Below are positions 14,416-23,658 of a stretch of DNA of 64,000 nt, in pieces; within the stretch, counting starts at the first letter, position 1, and the number at the start of each line of letters is the position of its first letter. The DNA is taken from positions 116,259 to 180,258 of the forward strand of contig CADCDP010000014.1 of assembly GCA_902800305.1 (NCBI GenBank), read 5' to 3'. The DNA is from an uncultured Bacteroidales bacterium (GTDB lineage Bacteria; Bacteroidota; Bacteroidia; Bacteroidales; Bacteroidaceae). The notes under the pieces are model-generated. The model was not told the DNA's origin and searched no databases. It saw nothing but the letters and a program-made list of their open reading frames with translations. Position numbers and translations under genes: made by a program.

Positions 14416-16935
14416 TTGATTTATCCGAATACATACGAACAGAAAATAGGGTTCGACCAGATAAGGGAACGACTCGCCGCTCTTTGCCTCTGCACGTTGG
14501 GCGAAGGGCTGGTGCGCGAGTTGACGTTCTCCGTCAACTTCGACGACATCCGTCGCCAAGTGAAGCAGACGATGGAGTTTGTACACATCTTGCAGGAAGA
14601 GGATTTTCTTGACCAGAATTTCTTCGACGTGCGTCCATCACTGAAACGCATCCGCATCCAGAACACGTGCCTGGAGGTGGAGGAACTGTTCAACCTGCAG
14701 CGGTCACTCCTGGCCATCGTCAACATTCATTCCTTTCTCCAGCGTTGTTCGGACGATGAGCACACCATACCGCTTTTCCCACATTTATATATATTAACGG
14801 AAGATGTACACACCTATCCGCAACTGGTGAAGCGCATCGACCAGATACTGGACAAGTACGGCCATGTGAAGGACACGGCTACGCCCACCTTGTTGCAGAT
14901 TCGTCGGGAACTGGCGACAACGGCTGGTAGCGTGTCGAAGGCGTTGCAAAACATCCTGAAATCCGCCAAAGGGGAAGGACTCATCGACAAGGATGTATCC
15001 CCCACCCTCCGCGATGGTCGTCTGGTCATCCCTGTGGCTCCAGCCATGAAGCGGAAGATTCGTGGCATCGTGCATGACGAGTCGGACACAGGGCGGACGG
15101 TGTTCATCGAACCTGCAGAGGTGGTGGAGGCGAACAATAAGATTCGTGAACTGGAGAGCGAGGAACGGAAGGAGATTCACCGTATTCTGATGGAGTTCAC
15201 GCAGACGGTGCGCCCCGAGGTGGAGGAGATGCTACAAAGCTACGAGTTTCTGGCACAAATCGACTTTATCCGCGCCAAAGCGAAGTTAGCCCTCATCACC
15301 AACAGCACCGAGCCTCGCATGGAGAACAAGCAGGTGCTCGACTGGGCGATTGCCGTACATCCATTGCTGGCCATGAAGAGAAAAGTGGTTCCCCTCGACA
15401 TCACCCTCACGCAGAAGCAACGCATCCTGCTCATCTCGGGACCGAATGCAGGTGGTAAGTCGGTATGCCTGAAGACGGTAGGCTTGCTACAGTATATGTT
15501 CCAATGCGGAATGCCTGTGCCTGTGGCGAAGAGCAGCCTCTTCGGCATCTTCCGCAGCATCTTCATCGACATCGGCGATGAGCAGAGTTTGGAGAACGAC
15601 CTCTCCACCTACTCTTCCCACCTGCTGAACATGAAGAACATGATGAAGCATTGCGACGGAACGAGCCTTATCCTCATCGACGAGTTCGGAGGTGGCACCG
15701 AACCACAGATTGGCGGTGCGATGGCGGAGGCGATGCTGAAGGTTTTCAACAAGAAACGTGCCTTCGGGGTCATCACCACCCACTATCAGAACTTGAAGCA
15801 CTATGCTCAGGAGACGGAGGGCATCGTGAATGGTGCCATGCTCTACGACCGCCAACTGATGCAGCCACTTTTCCGACTCTCCATCGGCAACCCAGGTAGC
15901 TCGTTCGCCATCGAGATTGCCCGAAAGACGGGCATCCCCGAGGAGGTCATCCGCGATGCCAGCGAGATTGTGGGCAAGGACTATATCAACTCCGACAAGT
16001 ATCTGCAAGACATCGTGCGCGACAAGCGGTATTGGGAACAGAAGCGACAGAGCATCCACCAGCATGAGAAGCAGATGGAGCAAACGATTCAGCGATACGA
16101 AGAGGACATCCAGAAACTGCACGATGAGCGCAAGGTCATCATCGCCCATGCCAAAGAGGAGGCGGAGCAGATGCTGAAGGAATCGAACGCGAAGATTGAG
16201 CAGACCATCAAGGACATCAAGGAGGCACAGGCAGAGAAGGAACGCACCCGCATGATTCGCCAAGACCTCGCCGACTTCAAGCATGACATCCACGAGATTG
16301 ACCCCGACATCGCCGACGAGAAAATCAGGAGGCAGATGGAGAAGCTGGTGGCAAGAAGGAAAAGGAAGGAGGAGAGGAAGAAAGCCCCCCAACCCTCAAA
16401 GGGGGAGGGCTTACGCGATGCTTCCATACAGTTCAAAGACAAGCAGACTAACGTTGCGAATGCCCTCCCCCTTTGGGGGCTGGGGGGCTTTGTCCGCCTC
16501 AAAGGTCAAACCACCGTTGGTCAGATTCAGAAAATCAGTGGCAACGAGGCAACGGTGGTCTTCGGACACATCACCACGAACGTGAAGCTGAACCGTCTCG
16601 AACCTGCTGAGCCTCCTAAGAAGGAAAAGAATGTGGCTGCCACCTTCGTAAGTGTGCAGACGCGCGACGAAATCCGTAACACTACGCTCAACTTCAAGGA
16701 ACAGCTCGACGTGCGCGGTATGCGTAGCGAGGAAGCCGTCCAAGCCGTCACTTACTTCATTGATGATGCCCTCGTGGCACGTGCCTCGCGTGTAAAAATC
16801 CTGCATGGCACGGGTACGGGTGCCCTCAAGACTGCCATTCGCCAATATCTCAACACCATGCCTCCCGTCGCCGACTTCTACGACGAAGACATTCGCTTCG
16901 GAGGGGCTGGCATCACCATCGTAGAACTCGTATAG
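14416..16935 (+). CDS. mutS2: Endonuclease MutS2
   Basis: 839 residues using TTG as start; the N-terminus (M)IYPNTYEQKIGFDQIR matches the usual start of Bacteroidota MutS2, and no ATG lies upstream in frame before a stop. The MutS core has Walker A SGPNAGGKS (about 341-349), DIGDEQSLENDLSTYSSH, Walker B LILIDEFGGGTEP and the HYQNLKHYA block, then a long coiled coil (about 520-655), a KOW-like strand region (VRLKGQTTVGQIQKI) and a C-terminal Smr nuclease domain (about 764-839) with LDVRGMRSEEAV and HGTGTGALK. MutS2 acts on collided ribosomes and branched DNA rather than in mismatch repair. Codons about 656-692 are an in-frame palindromic insertion in the linker before the KOW-like region. Confidence 0.93.
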   Translation: MIYPNTYEQKIGFDQIRERLAALCLCTLGEGLVRELTFSVNFDDIRRQVKQTMEFVHILQEEDFLDQNFFDVRPSLKRIRIQNTCLEVEELFNLQRSLLAIVNIHSFLQRCSDDEHTIPLFPHLYILTEDVHTYPQLVKRIDQILDKYGHVKDTATPTLLQIRRELATTAGSVSKALQNILKSAKGEGLIDKDVSPTLRDGRLVIPVAPAMKRKIRGIVHDESDTGRTVFIEPAEVVEANNKIRELESEERKEIHRILMEFTQTVRPEVEEMLQSYEFLAQIDFIRAKAKLALITNSTEPRMENKQVLDWAIAVHPLLAMKRKVVPLDITLTQKQRILLISGPNAGGKSVCLKTVGLLQYMFQCGMPVPVAKSSLFGIFRSIFIDIGDEQSLENDLSTYSSHLLNMKNMMKHCDGTSLILIDEFGGGTEPQIGGAMAEAMLKVFNKKRAFGVITTHYQNLKHYAQETEGIVNGAMLYDRQLMQPLFRLSIGNPGSSFAIEIARKTGIPEEVIRDASEIVGKDYINSDKYLQDIVRDKRYWEQKRQSIHQHEKQMEQTIQRYEEDIQKLHDERKVIIAHAKEEAEQMLKESNAKIEQTIKDIKEAQAEKERTRMIRQDLADFKHDIHEIDPDIADEKIRRQMEKLVARRKRKEERKKAPQPSKGEGLRDASIQFKDKQTNVANALPLWGLGGFVRLKGQTTVGQIQKISGNEATVVFGHITTNVKLNRLEPAEPPKKEKNVAATFVSVQTRDEIRNTTLNFKEQLDVRGMRSEEAVQAVTYFIDDALVARASRVKILHGTGTGALKTAIRQYLNTMPPVADFYDEDIRFGGAGITIVELV
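16381..16491. repeat. Palindromic repeat inserted in frame in mutS2
   Basis: Left arm 16381-16410 and right arm 16462-16491 are inverted copies (28 of 30 positions pair) built from runs of C and G such as GCCCCCC and GGGGGAGGGC. The 51-bp centre has a partial second inverted repeat. Length 111 bp equals 37 codons, so the frame is kept and the protein gains a Pro/Gly/Lys-rich linker. Confidence 0.85.
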
Positions 16936-16937
16936 TT

Positions 16938-18176
16938 ATGAAGAAGATTATTACATTCTTGATGGCTTGTGCTGCCATCACAGTCCATGCACAGACGGAC
17001 AGCGTTGTGGCATCGGTTCCACCGACGTATCCTTACCTCCTCCCCATCTCCTCTAACGAAGAGCTGAGTAACGAGGTGATGCAACTCAACTTCGGTAAGG
17101 CTGACGCTGCTGCCAAGAAGCTCATCACCGCTGCCAAGCGGAAACGCCAATCGACCGCCGTCTTCGACCAAATCGTCAACATCTGTCGCAAGGGCGAGAA
17201 CGGTTTGCGTGGTGTTGACCGTGTGGTCATCGTGGATAGTGTCGTGGTCGATAAGAAGGACTTCCTCAAGGCTTACCCTCTTTCTGCTGATATGGGTAAC
17301 TTGTCCCTCTCCAAGAAAGGGGATATCGTGCAGTATCAGACTCAACTCAATGGCTTGGTGATCCGTCCTGAAGGTACAGACAGCACCGACCTCCAAATTG
17401 TCCGCCATTATCTCGAAAACGATCAACTCACCGAGGGTGAAGCCATCGAAGGACTTGGCATCGAGGGTGACATCAACTACCCTTTCCTCATGCCCGATGG
17501 ACAGACCTTTTATTTTGCTGCACGATGTGACGACGGCTATGGCAACTACGACCTTTACGCCACTCGCTACGACAGCGATTCCAAGCGTTTCTATCAAGCA
17601 GAGAACATGGGCTTCCCCTACAACTCCTACGCTAACGACTACATGCTTGTCATCGACGAAGCTGCCCGTCTCGGATGGTTCGCCAGCGACCGCTACCAGC
17701 CTAACGGCAAGGTGTGCATCTACACCTTCATCCCCAACGAGTCGCGCCAGACCATCGACTACGAGACTGCCGACCTCAACGAACTGTGTGCCGCCGCATC
17801 GCTCCGCTCTATTTCCGCCATCCCCATGACCGACGAGGAGAAACAAGCCCGTATCGATGCCCTTCAACGCAAAAGACAACTTACCGCTACTGCCTCTGCC
17901 ACACGCTACAAGGATTTTGAGTTTGTCCTCAACGATGCCCGTACCTGCTACACCCTCGACGACTTCATCTCCAACGATGCCAAGAAGCTCTGCCGCGAGT
18001 GGCTCCAGAAGGCTAAAAACCTCACCGCCCTCAACGGTCAACTCCAACAGCTACGCGAGAATGTCTCGACCTCTAACCGACAGACTATCCTCAACCTCGA
18101 AACCCGCATCATGGAACTTCAGACTGAAGTACATACTCTTGAGAAGCAAATCCGCACACTCGAACTCTTAAAATAG
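16938..18176 (+). CDS. Secreted protein with PD40/WD40-like propeller repeats and C-terminal coiled coil
   Basis: 412 residues with a signal peptide ending ITVHAQ. The central part contains beta-propeller PD40-type repeats (NYPFLMPDGQTFYFAARCDDGYGNYDLYAT and GWFASDRYQPNGKVCIYTF, compared here only in pieces), as seen in TolB-like and OmpA-associated proteins. The last 80 residues are a heptad-rich coiled coil (ETRIMELQTEVHTLEKQI). The ATG is 3 bp after the mutS2 stop, so it is cotranscribed with it. Probably periplasmic; the partner is unknown. Confidence 0.75.
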   Translation: MKKIITFLMACAAITVHAQTDSVVASVPPTYPYLLPISSNEELSNEVMQLNFGKADAAAKKLITAAKRKRQSTAVFDQIVNICRKGENGLRGVDRVVIVDSVVVDKKDFLKAYPLSADMGNLSLSKKGDIVQYQTQLNGLVIRPEGTDSTDLQIVRHYLENDQLTEGEAIEGLGIEGDINYPFLMPDGQTFYFAARCDDGYGNYDLYATRYDSDSKRFYQAENMGFPYNSYANDYMLVIDEAARLGWFASDRYQPNGKVCIYTFIPNESRQTIDYETADLNELCAAASLRSISAIPMTDEEKQARIDALQRKRQLTATASATRYKDFEFVLNDARTCYTLDDFISNDAKKLCREWLQKAKNLTALNGQLQQLRENVSTSNRQTILNLETRIMELQTEVHTLEKQIRTLELLK

Positions 18177-18206
18177 TCATACACATCTAATATATAATAC
18201 TGACCT

Positions 18207-19076
18207 ATGAAAACCTTTCCTCCATCAGAACTAATCATCAACGCTGACGGCTCTGCGTTCCACATTCATCTGCGTCCAGAACAACTTGCCGACCGTGTCA
18301 TCCTCGTGGGCGACCCAGGCAGAGTAAGCACTGTGGCCGAACACTTCTCCGAAAAGGAGTGCGAGGTCAGCAGCCGAGAGTTCCACAGCATCACCGGCAT
18401 CTATCAGGGTAAGCGCATCACGGTTCTCTCCACAGGCATCGGATGCGACAATATCGACATTGTGATGACTGAACTCGATGCCCTTGCCAACATCGACTTC
18501 GACACACGCACGGAGAAGCCAGAACACAGGACGTTGACCATCGTGCGCATCGGCACCTGTGGAGGACTGCAACCCTTCACGCCTACAGGAACGTTCATCG
18601 CCTCGGTGAAGAGCATTGGTTTCGACGGACTTCTCAACTATTACGACGGGCGCAACGGCGTGTGCGACCTCCAACTGGAAGAGGCTTTCAAGCAGCACAT
18701 GAACTGGAGTCCGCTGAAAGGTTCGCCTTACGTAGCCATTGCTGACCCTGCTTTGGTGGAACAAATTGCTCAAGACGACATGGTGCGTGGCATCACTATT
18801 GCTTGCGGAGGCTTCTACGGTCCGCAAGGCCGACAAATCCGTCTGAAGATTCAAGACCCAGACCAGAACCAGAAGGTGGAAGCCTTCGAATATGGCGGTC
18901 TTCACATCTGCAACTTCGAGATGGAAAGCTCGGCTGTCGCTGGTATGGCATCCCTGCTCGGTCACCGTGCCATGACTTGCTGCATGGTCATCGCCAACCG
19001 CTACACCACCGAGATGAACACCGAATACAAGAACACCATCGACACCCTTATCCAAAAGGTACTCGACCGCATCTAA
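18207..19076 (+). CDS. Nucleoside phosphorylase (uridine phosphorylase-like)
   Basis: 289 residues of the PNP_UDP_1 fold. The phosphate-binding loop ILVGDPGRVSTVAEHF is near the N-terminus, TGIGCDNIDIVMTELDAL and IVRIGTCGGLQP form the central sheet, and the C-terminal FEMESSAVAGMASLLGH carries the Met-Glu pair that contacts ribose. The family cleaves nucleosides with phosphate to base plus ribose-1-phosphate in salvage. The uridine-type insertion GPQGRQIRLK near residue 215 supports a uridine-phosphorylase-like specificity, but purine substrates cannot be excluded. It starts 30 bp after the PD40 gene. Confidence 0.85.
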   Translation: MKTFPPSELIINADGSAFHIHLRPEQLADRVILVGDPGRVSTVAEHFSEKECEVSSREFHSITGIYQGKRITVLSTGIGCDNIDIVMTELDALANIDFDTRTEKPEHRTLTIVRIGTCGGLQPFTPTGTFIASVKSIGFDGLLNYYDGRNGVCDLQLEEAFKQHMNWSPLKGSPYVAIADPALVEQIAQDDMVRGITIACGGFYGPQGRQIRLKIQDPDQNQKVEAFEYGGLHICNFEMESSAVAGMASLLGHRAMTCCMVIANRYTTEMNTEYKNTIDTLIQKVLDRI

Positions 19077-19085
19077 GTCCCGTTT

Positions 19086-19104
19086 GTTGCGACTTTGTCG
19101 CAAC
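19086..19104. repeat. 19-bp perfect hairpin of the GTTGCGAC family
   Basis: GTTGCGAC-ttt-GTCGCAAC, 10 bp after the phosphorylase stop. The same 8+3+8 design occurs at 38681-38699, and with a T/A variant at 20188-20206. Followed by a C run and seven A bases, not a T-run, so it is not a standard terminator for the plus strand. Confidence 0.8.
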
Positions 19105-19129
19105 TCCCCCCTAAAAAAACAACCCACCC

Positions 19130-20167
19130 ATGACCTCTTTCGAAAGTGACTACAACAACGGAGCGCATCCGATAGTTCTCCAACACCTCATCGAGACCAA
19201 TAATGCCCAAAGTGCTTCCTACGGCTTTGACCAATGGAGCGAACAGGCGAAGGACAAGATTCGCCAAGCTTGCGACTGTCCTGATGCTGATATTTTCTTT
19301 CTCCCTGGAGGCACGCAAACCAATGCCACCGTCATTGACAGCGTGTTAGCCTCTTATGAGGGTGTTATTGCCGTCGAGACCGCCCACATCAATGTCCATG
19401 AGTCGGGAGCTGTTGAGGCATACGGTCATAAAGTAATCACCCTACCCTCGCATGACGGGAAGATGGATGCGAACGAACTCAACCAATACCTTCAGGCTTT
19501 CCATGCTGACCCGACCTGCGACCACATGGTGTTCCCTGGCATGGTGTATATTACCTTCCCCACTGAACTCGGTACTTTGTATCAAGCTGAAGACATTGAA
19601 CAGATTCATACCATCTGTCAGCATTTTGACATTCCGCTCTTCATCGACGGGGCACGTCTCGGTTATGGGTTGATGTCTTTTGACTGCGACTTCGACCTTC
19701 CTTGGCTTGCCCACCATTGCGACGTGTTCTATATTGGTGGCACGAAGGTTGGTGCACTTTGTGGTGAAGCTGTTGTGTTCCCACGAGGCAATGCGCCACG
19801 CCATTTCTTCAACATCGTGAAACGACATGGTGCCCTGCTCGCCAAAGGACGGTTGGTGGGTGTTCAATTCGATGCACTTTTCACTGATGACCTCTATTTC
19901 CATATCGCTCGTCAAGCCATCGACAAAGCCTTGCAACTGCGTCAGCTGTTCATCAAGGCAAATGTTCCTATCAAGGATTCTCCCACTAATCAGCAGTTTG
20001 TCACTTTGACCAACAGCCAGATGCAACAGCTCCTCTCCCATGTTCTTTTTGAAACGTGGGAACCTATTGACGACACCCACACGCTCTGCCGCTTCGTCAC
20101 CAGTTGGGCAACCACCGACGACGATATGGCTCAACTCTCGCAAGCTCTTGACGCACTTAACAACTAA
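19130..20167 (+). CDS. Threonine aldolase / beta-eliminating lyase family PLP enzyme
   Basis: 345 residues of fold-type I PLP enzyme similar to low-specificity L-threonine aldolase. Visible: the N-terminal SDYNNGAHPIVLQHL, the cofactor region FLPGGTQTNATVID, the Asp loop LFIDGARLGYGL and the Schiff-base lysine in YIGGTKVGALCGEAVVF (about residue 203). These enzymes split threonine or allo-threonine to glycine and acetaldehyde; some relatives act on other beta-hydroxy amino acids. The gene follows the phosphorylase after 53 bp that include a 19-bp hairpin. Confidence 0.87.
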   Translation: MTSFESDYNNGAHPIVLQHLIETNNAQSASYGFDQWSEQAKDKIRQACDCPDADIFFLPGGTQTNATVIDSVLASYEGVIAVETAHINVHESGAVEAYGHKVITLPSHDGKMDANELNQYLQAFHADPTCDHMVFPGMVYITFPTELGTLYQAEDIEQIHTICQHFDIPLFIDGARLGYGLMSFDCDFDLPWLAHHCDVFYIGGTKVGALCGEAVVFPRGNAPRHFFNIVKRHGALLAKGRLVGVQFDALFTDDLYFHIARQAIDKALQLRQLFIKANVPIKDSPTNQQFVTLTNSQMQQLLSHVLFETWEPIDDTHTLCRFVTSWATTDDDMAQLSQALDALNN

Positions 20168-20187
20168 AAAACTCCACAGTCTCGTAT

Positions 20188-20206
20188 GTTGTGATGCCAT
20201 CACAAC
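20188..20206. repeat. 19-bp hairpin, GTTGTGAT variant, upstream of mnmE
   Basis: GTTGTGAT-gcc-ATCACAAC is a perfect 8-bp stem 11 bp before the mnmE start. Same size and geometry as the GTTGCGAC hairpins; could also affect mnmE translation. Confidence 0.7.
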
Positions 20207-20217
20207 CTTTCAACAAT

Positions 20218-21636
20218 ATGAATAACGACACTATCTGCGCCCTCGCCACCGCCTCTGGTGGAGCACTCGGAATCATCAGAATCTCAGGTTCTCAAACATT
20301 TGAGATTCTCTCCCGTATATTCTCTAAGGATTTGACAATCGCCAAACCCAACACCATCCACTACGGCCATATTTATGACCGTTCGTGTGATGCAGTTTCC
20401 CAGCATCAATCCCCCATAATTCCCATTGATGAAGCCCTCGTATCCGTCTTCCATTCTCCCCACTCCTACACTGGCGAAGACTCCGCCGAGATTTCCTGTC
20501 ACGGCTCCTCCTATATATTAAATAAGGTATTGGAACTATTAGTTTCGAATGGTTGTCGCATGGCCAACCCTGGCGAATACACCCAACGTGCCTTCCTCAA
20601 TGGTAAGCTTGACCTATCTCAAGCTGAAGCCGTGGCCGACCTTATCGCCGCTTCCAACGAAGCAACCCATCGTCTTGCAATGAACCAGATGCGTGGACAA
20701 TTCAGTCGTGAACTCAAACGGCTCCGCGACCAACTTCTGGACATGACCGCCCTCCTTGAACTCGAAATCGACTTCTCGGAAGAGGACGTGGAATTTGCTG
20801 ACCGTCAGCAACTCCTCCAATTGGCACAAACCATCAATCATGCCATCACAAAACTGGTCAACTCCTTCCGAACGGGCAATGCAATTAAAAATGGTGTTCC
20901 TGTCGCCATCATAGGCAAAACCAACGTAGGCAAATCCACTCTTCTCAATCGCCTCCTCCACGATGACCGTGCGATTGTTTCCGACATCCACGGCACCACT
21001 CGCGACACGATTGAAGACACCATCAATATCGGCGGTATTACTTTCCGCTTCATCGACACCGCTGGCATTCGCCAGACGCAAGACGCTGTGGAACAAATCG
21101 GAATCCAACGCACCTACGCAGCCATTGACAAAGCACAAATCGTCCTTTGGCTCATCGATGCCATCCCCACCGATGCTGAAATCACCAACATTACAACTCG
21201 CACACAAGGAAAAACTCTCATCATCGTCCACAACAAAATTGACAAAGAAAACAGTACACCCCACCCCGCTGTGCAACACACCCGATCACCCTTTGCCAAC
21301 CTTCATTTCGGCGATACCCATTATCAATCCATTAAAATATCCGCCAAGCTCGGCACCAACATCGAGCAACTGGAGCAACTCCTCGTCCAAGCCACCAACC
21401 TTACCCCCATCGAGGACACAGACATCATCGTCAGCAACCAAAGACATGTCACTGCATTACGCCAAGCCCTCGAAGCCATCACCCAAGTGGAGCATCAAAT
21501 CATCCAAGGCATCAGTAGCGACATCATCACCCTCGACCTCCATGCCTGCATCGACTCCCTCTCCGAAATCGTTGGTGACATATCCTCCGACGACACACTT
21601 CAAACTATCTTTTCGAGGTTTTGCGTGGGTAAGTAG
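20218..21636 (+). CDS. mnmE: tRNA uridine-5-carboxymethylaminomethyl modification GTPase MnmE
   Basis: 472 residues from the ATG at 20218 (MNNDTICALATASGGALGIIR, the usual start); the earlier in-frame ATG at 20191 sits in a hairpin. The N-terminal formyl-THF-binding domain is followed by a helical domain with an inserted G domain: G1 GKTNVGKST, GTTRDT, DTAGIRQT and HNKID. The C-terminus is IFSRFCVGK, with the invariant catalytic cysteine. With MnmG it installs the cmnm5 group at wobble U34 of several tRNAs. The 3' end of this gene is a known integration target for tyrosine-recombinase islands in other bacteria, and an integrase module follows directly here. Confidence 0.95.
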   Translation: MNNDTICALATASGGALGIIRISGSQTFEILSRIFSKDLTIAKPNTIHYGHIYDRSCDAVSQHQSPIIPIDEALVSVFHSPHSYTGEDSAEISCHGSSYILNKVLELLVSNGCRMANPGEYTQRAFLNGKLDLSQAEAVADLIAASNEATHRLAMNQMRGQFSRELKRLRDQLLDMTALLELEIDFSEEDVEFADRQQLLQLAQTINHAITKLVNSFRTGNAIKNGVPVAIIGKTNVGKSTLLNRLLHDDRAIVSDIHGTTRDTIEDTINIGGITFRFIDTAGIRQTQDAVEQIGIQRTYAAIDKAQIVLWLIDAIPTDAEITNITTRTQGKTLIIVHNKIDKENSTPHPAVQHTRSPFANLHFGDTHYQSIKISAKLGTNIEQLEQLLVQATNLTPIEDTDIIVSNQRHVTALRQALEAITQVEHQIIQGISSDIITLDLHACIDSLSEIVGDISSDDTLQTIFSRFCVGK

Positions 21637-21637
21637 T

Positions 21638-21668
21638 TTATAACTAATTGATATACAATTAGTTATAA
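21638..21668. terminator. Inverted repeat straight after mnmE
   Basis: TTATAACTAATTG (21638-21650), loop ATATA, CAATTAGTTATAA (21656-21668): 13 perfect pairs 2 bp after the stop. AT-rich without a clear T-run; may be a terminator or part of the left junction of the integrated module. Confidence 0.5.
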
Positions 21669-21733
21669 TGTTTTATTAAAGCATTTTAACAAGTTTGCAA
21701 GGTTTGTATAAGTCGTTCATTTACAACTATATG

Positions 21734-21847
21734 CAAAAATCTGCAAATAAAATTATCACATTCTACGGTGGAAAATGCAGTCAAAAATCTGCAAATATCC
21801 AATACTCATTTTGAGGGTTGTTGTCACTACATTTTTGCAGATTTTTG
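21734..21847. promoter_or_regulatory. Three copies of CAAAAATCTGCAAA, candidate recombinase/HTH binding sites
   Basis: CAAAAATCTGCAAATA occurs at 21734-21749 and 21782-21797 in direct orientation and TTTGCAGATTTTTG at 21834-21847 in inverse orientation. The spacing and position between mnmE and the HTH-integrase genes suit arm-type integrase or excisionase sites. Confidence 0.55.
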
Positions 21848-21910
21848 ATTTTTCACTTTCCATCAAAATTTCGTTTATTATCATGCCTGCACTAAAGCAG
21901 GTTTGATAAT

Positions 21911-22516
21911 ATGATATACAATAACAAGAAACACTACTACGATCCATACGATAGTTTGGACGTAGAATGGAAAGCGAAGATTACTCATGACAGGCTTTCC
22001 GTAGGAGAAGCGGCTGTTCTATCAGGATTCAGCCGTCAGTACATCAATCGACTCATTGCAAACGGCATCATCATCGCCAAGAGAAACAAGGAGGGCAATT
22101 ATGAAATTCGTTGGAAGAACTTTGTAAAGTGGTACTCTGCTCTTCCTGTTACTCCAGACTCCCCTTTTGGCTATGCCAGCTATTCGCTCAAAGAGCTGAT
22201 GCGTTACACGGGCATGAGCAGATGTTGGGTACTGAAGTTTGCCACAAGAAATGACATCCCTTCATACTGCGTGGGTATTTATCGCCGTTTCTGCAAATCG
22301 GCGTGTGAGGAAGCATGGAAGCACGAATCTATAGCCTTGAAGCGTTGGTTGACACTTGAAGAAGCCTCCGCTCTTTTCGATTTAGACAAGTCTGTTATTT
22401 ACGCTCTCGCAGCTTTGCATAGAGCACGCGTAAAGAGATTAAATAAGAATTTGGTTTATAACAAGGCAGATATTATGTCAGTCGTAAAGAAAGGAGGTGT
22501 ATTATGTCAAGAGTAA
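21911..22516 (+). CDS. Helix-turn-helix (excisionase-type) DNA-binding protein
   Basis: 201 residues with what look like three successive MerR/excisionase-type helix-turn-helix units: LSVGEAAVLSGFSRQYINRLI (about 31-51), YSLKELMRYTGMSRCWVLKF (about 91-110) and LTLEEASALFDLDKSVIYAL (about 147-166). Each has the pattern of a short helix, turn and recognition helix. In Bacteroidota such genes precede site-specific integrases; here it overlaps the integrase gene by 13 bp, so translation is coupled. Probable roles are control of excision direction or of integrase expression. A CCTGC-N6-GCAGG hairpin covers the sequence just before its start. Confidence 0.75.
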   Translation: MIYNNKKHYYDPYDSLDVEWKAKITHDRLSVGEAAVLSGFSRQYINRLIANGIIIAKRNKEGNYEIRWKNFVKWYSALPVTPDSPFGYASYSLKELMRYTGMSRCWVLKFATRNDIPSYCVGIYRRFCKSACEEAWKHESIALKRWLTLEEASALFDLDKSVIYALAALHRARVKRLNKNLVYNKADIMSVVKKGGVLCQE

Positions 22517-23601
22517 TATTGAAGTATAGGAACATAGCACATGGTTCCATGAAGTCCATCTATCTGGAGTTCAATCCTGCCATTCACGACGTTAAGGGGA
22601 AGGTTGTGAGATATGAGTGTCTGAATCTTGAAATCTACACCAATCCCGAGACGCTTCAGCAAGAAGAGCAGAACAAGGCCATTAAAGAAGTTGCCGAAAC
22701 AATACGATGCAAAAGATACCTCCAGTTGGTTCGTCACGATTACAGTTTCTTGGCCAAGGCCAGGCTTGATGAGGATTTTCTGGAGTATTTCAGGCTGAAC
22801 GGTGACTGCCACGGAGCCAAATATCTCAGTAGCCGATTGCATTTTGAAAAGTTCTGTAAGGGACGATACAGATTCAAGGACATCAATGCCAGCTTCTGTG
22901 AACGTTTCCGCCTGTATCTGCTCCGTACCAAGGGACTACAGCACACAAAAAGCAAATTGTCTAAGAACTCTGCAAGTGCATACTTCAATGCATTCCTAAG
23001 TGTCGTGCATCTCGCATATAAAGATAACATCCTGTCTGAGGACTACGCCATAATGATTGAGAAAATACCATGGGATCACGACATCCATAAGGAATACCTG
23101 TCAAAAGCAGAGATAAAGCAACTGGCAAGCACACCATACGAAGAGAATCCGGAAGTTTATAAAGCAGGTTTGTTTTCCATCTACACAGGACTGAGGAGGA
23201 GCGACATACTTGCACTACGATGGAACAATATCCATCAGGCTCGTGGCAGAAAGGCGTATCTGAGAATCTGCATCAAAAAAACAGGTGCCCATATACAATT
23301 ACCGTTATCTCTTGCCGCTGTCAGGGTGTTAGGAAATCCTCTGCCCGAGGGGAAGGTGTTTCCTATGCTGACAGAAAGTATTCTCACAAAACACGTTGGG
23401 CGATGGGTTATGAAGGCAAGGATTCATAAGCACATCACTTTTCACAGCTTCCGACACACCTTCGCCATGCAGTTGATAGATAAAGGCATTGACATATACA
23501 CAATATCTGCACTACTTGGGCACAAACAGGTGTCAAGTACACAGAGCTATGCTAAGATTTCTCCAAAGAAAATGATTGAGGCTATTTTAAGAATGGAATA
23601 G
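22504..23601 (+). CDS. Tyrosine-type site-specific integrase
   Basis: 365 residues. An N-terminal arm-binding region (about 1-75, Bacteroides type) and SAM-like core-binding domain (about 80-190) precede the catalytic domain. Catalytic residues are all visible: Arg in TGLRRSDILALRW, His-x-x-Arg in HSFRHTFAMQL, His in LLGHKQ and the nucleophile Tyr in TQSYAKIS. The enzyme should be active. It performs integration and excision at an att site, presumably in the mnmE 3' end, given that it lies 870 bp from it and points away from mnmE. Confidence 0.9.
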   Translation: MSRVILKYRNIAHGSMKSIYLEFNPAIHDVKGKVVRYECLNLEIYTNPETLQQEEQNKAIKEVAETIRCKRYLQLVRHDYSFLAKARLDEDFLEYFRLNGDCHGAKYLSSRLHFEKFCKGRYRFKDINASFCERFRLYLLRTKGLQHTKSKLSKNSASAYFNAFLSVVHLAYKDNILSEDYAIMIEKIPWDHDIHKEYLSKAEIKQLASTPYEENPEVYKAGLFSIYTGLRRSDILALRWNNIHQARGRKAYLRICIKKTGAHIQLPLSLAAVRVLGNPLPEGKVFPMLTESILTKHVGRWVMKARIHKHITFHSFRHTFAMQLIDKGIDIYTISALLGHKQVSSTQSYAKISPKKMIEAILRME

Positions 23602-23617
23602 TCGAGATTCTAAACGA

Positions 23618-23658
23618 TATAAATTCGGCAATAATCTATTTCTGTTGCCGAATTTATA
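23618..23658. terminator. Bidirectional-type hairpin after the integrase
   Basis: TATAAATTCGGCAA (23618-23631) and TTGCCGAATTTATA (23645-23658) form 14 perfect pairs around a 13-nt loop, 17 bp after the integrase stop. Confidence 0.7.
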
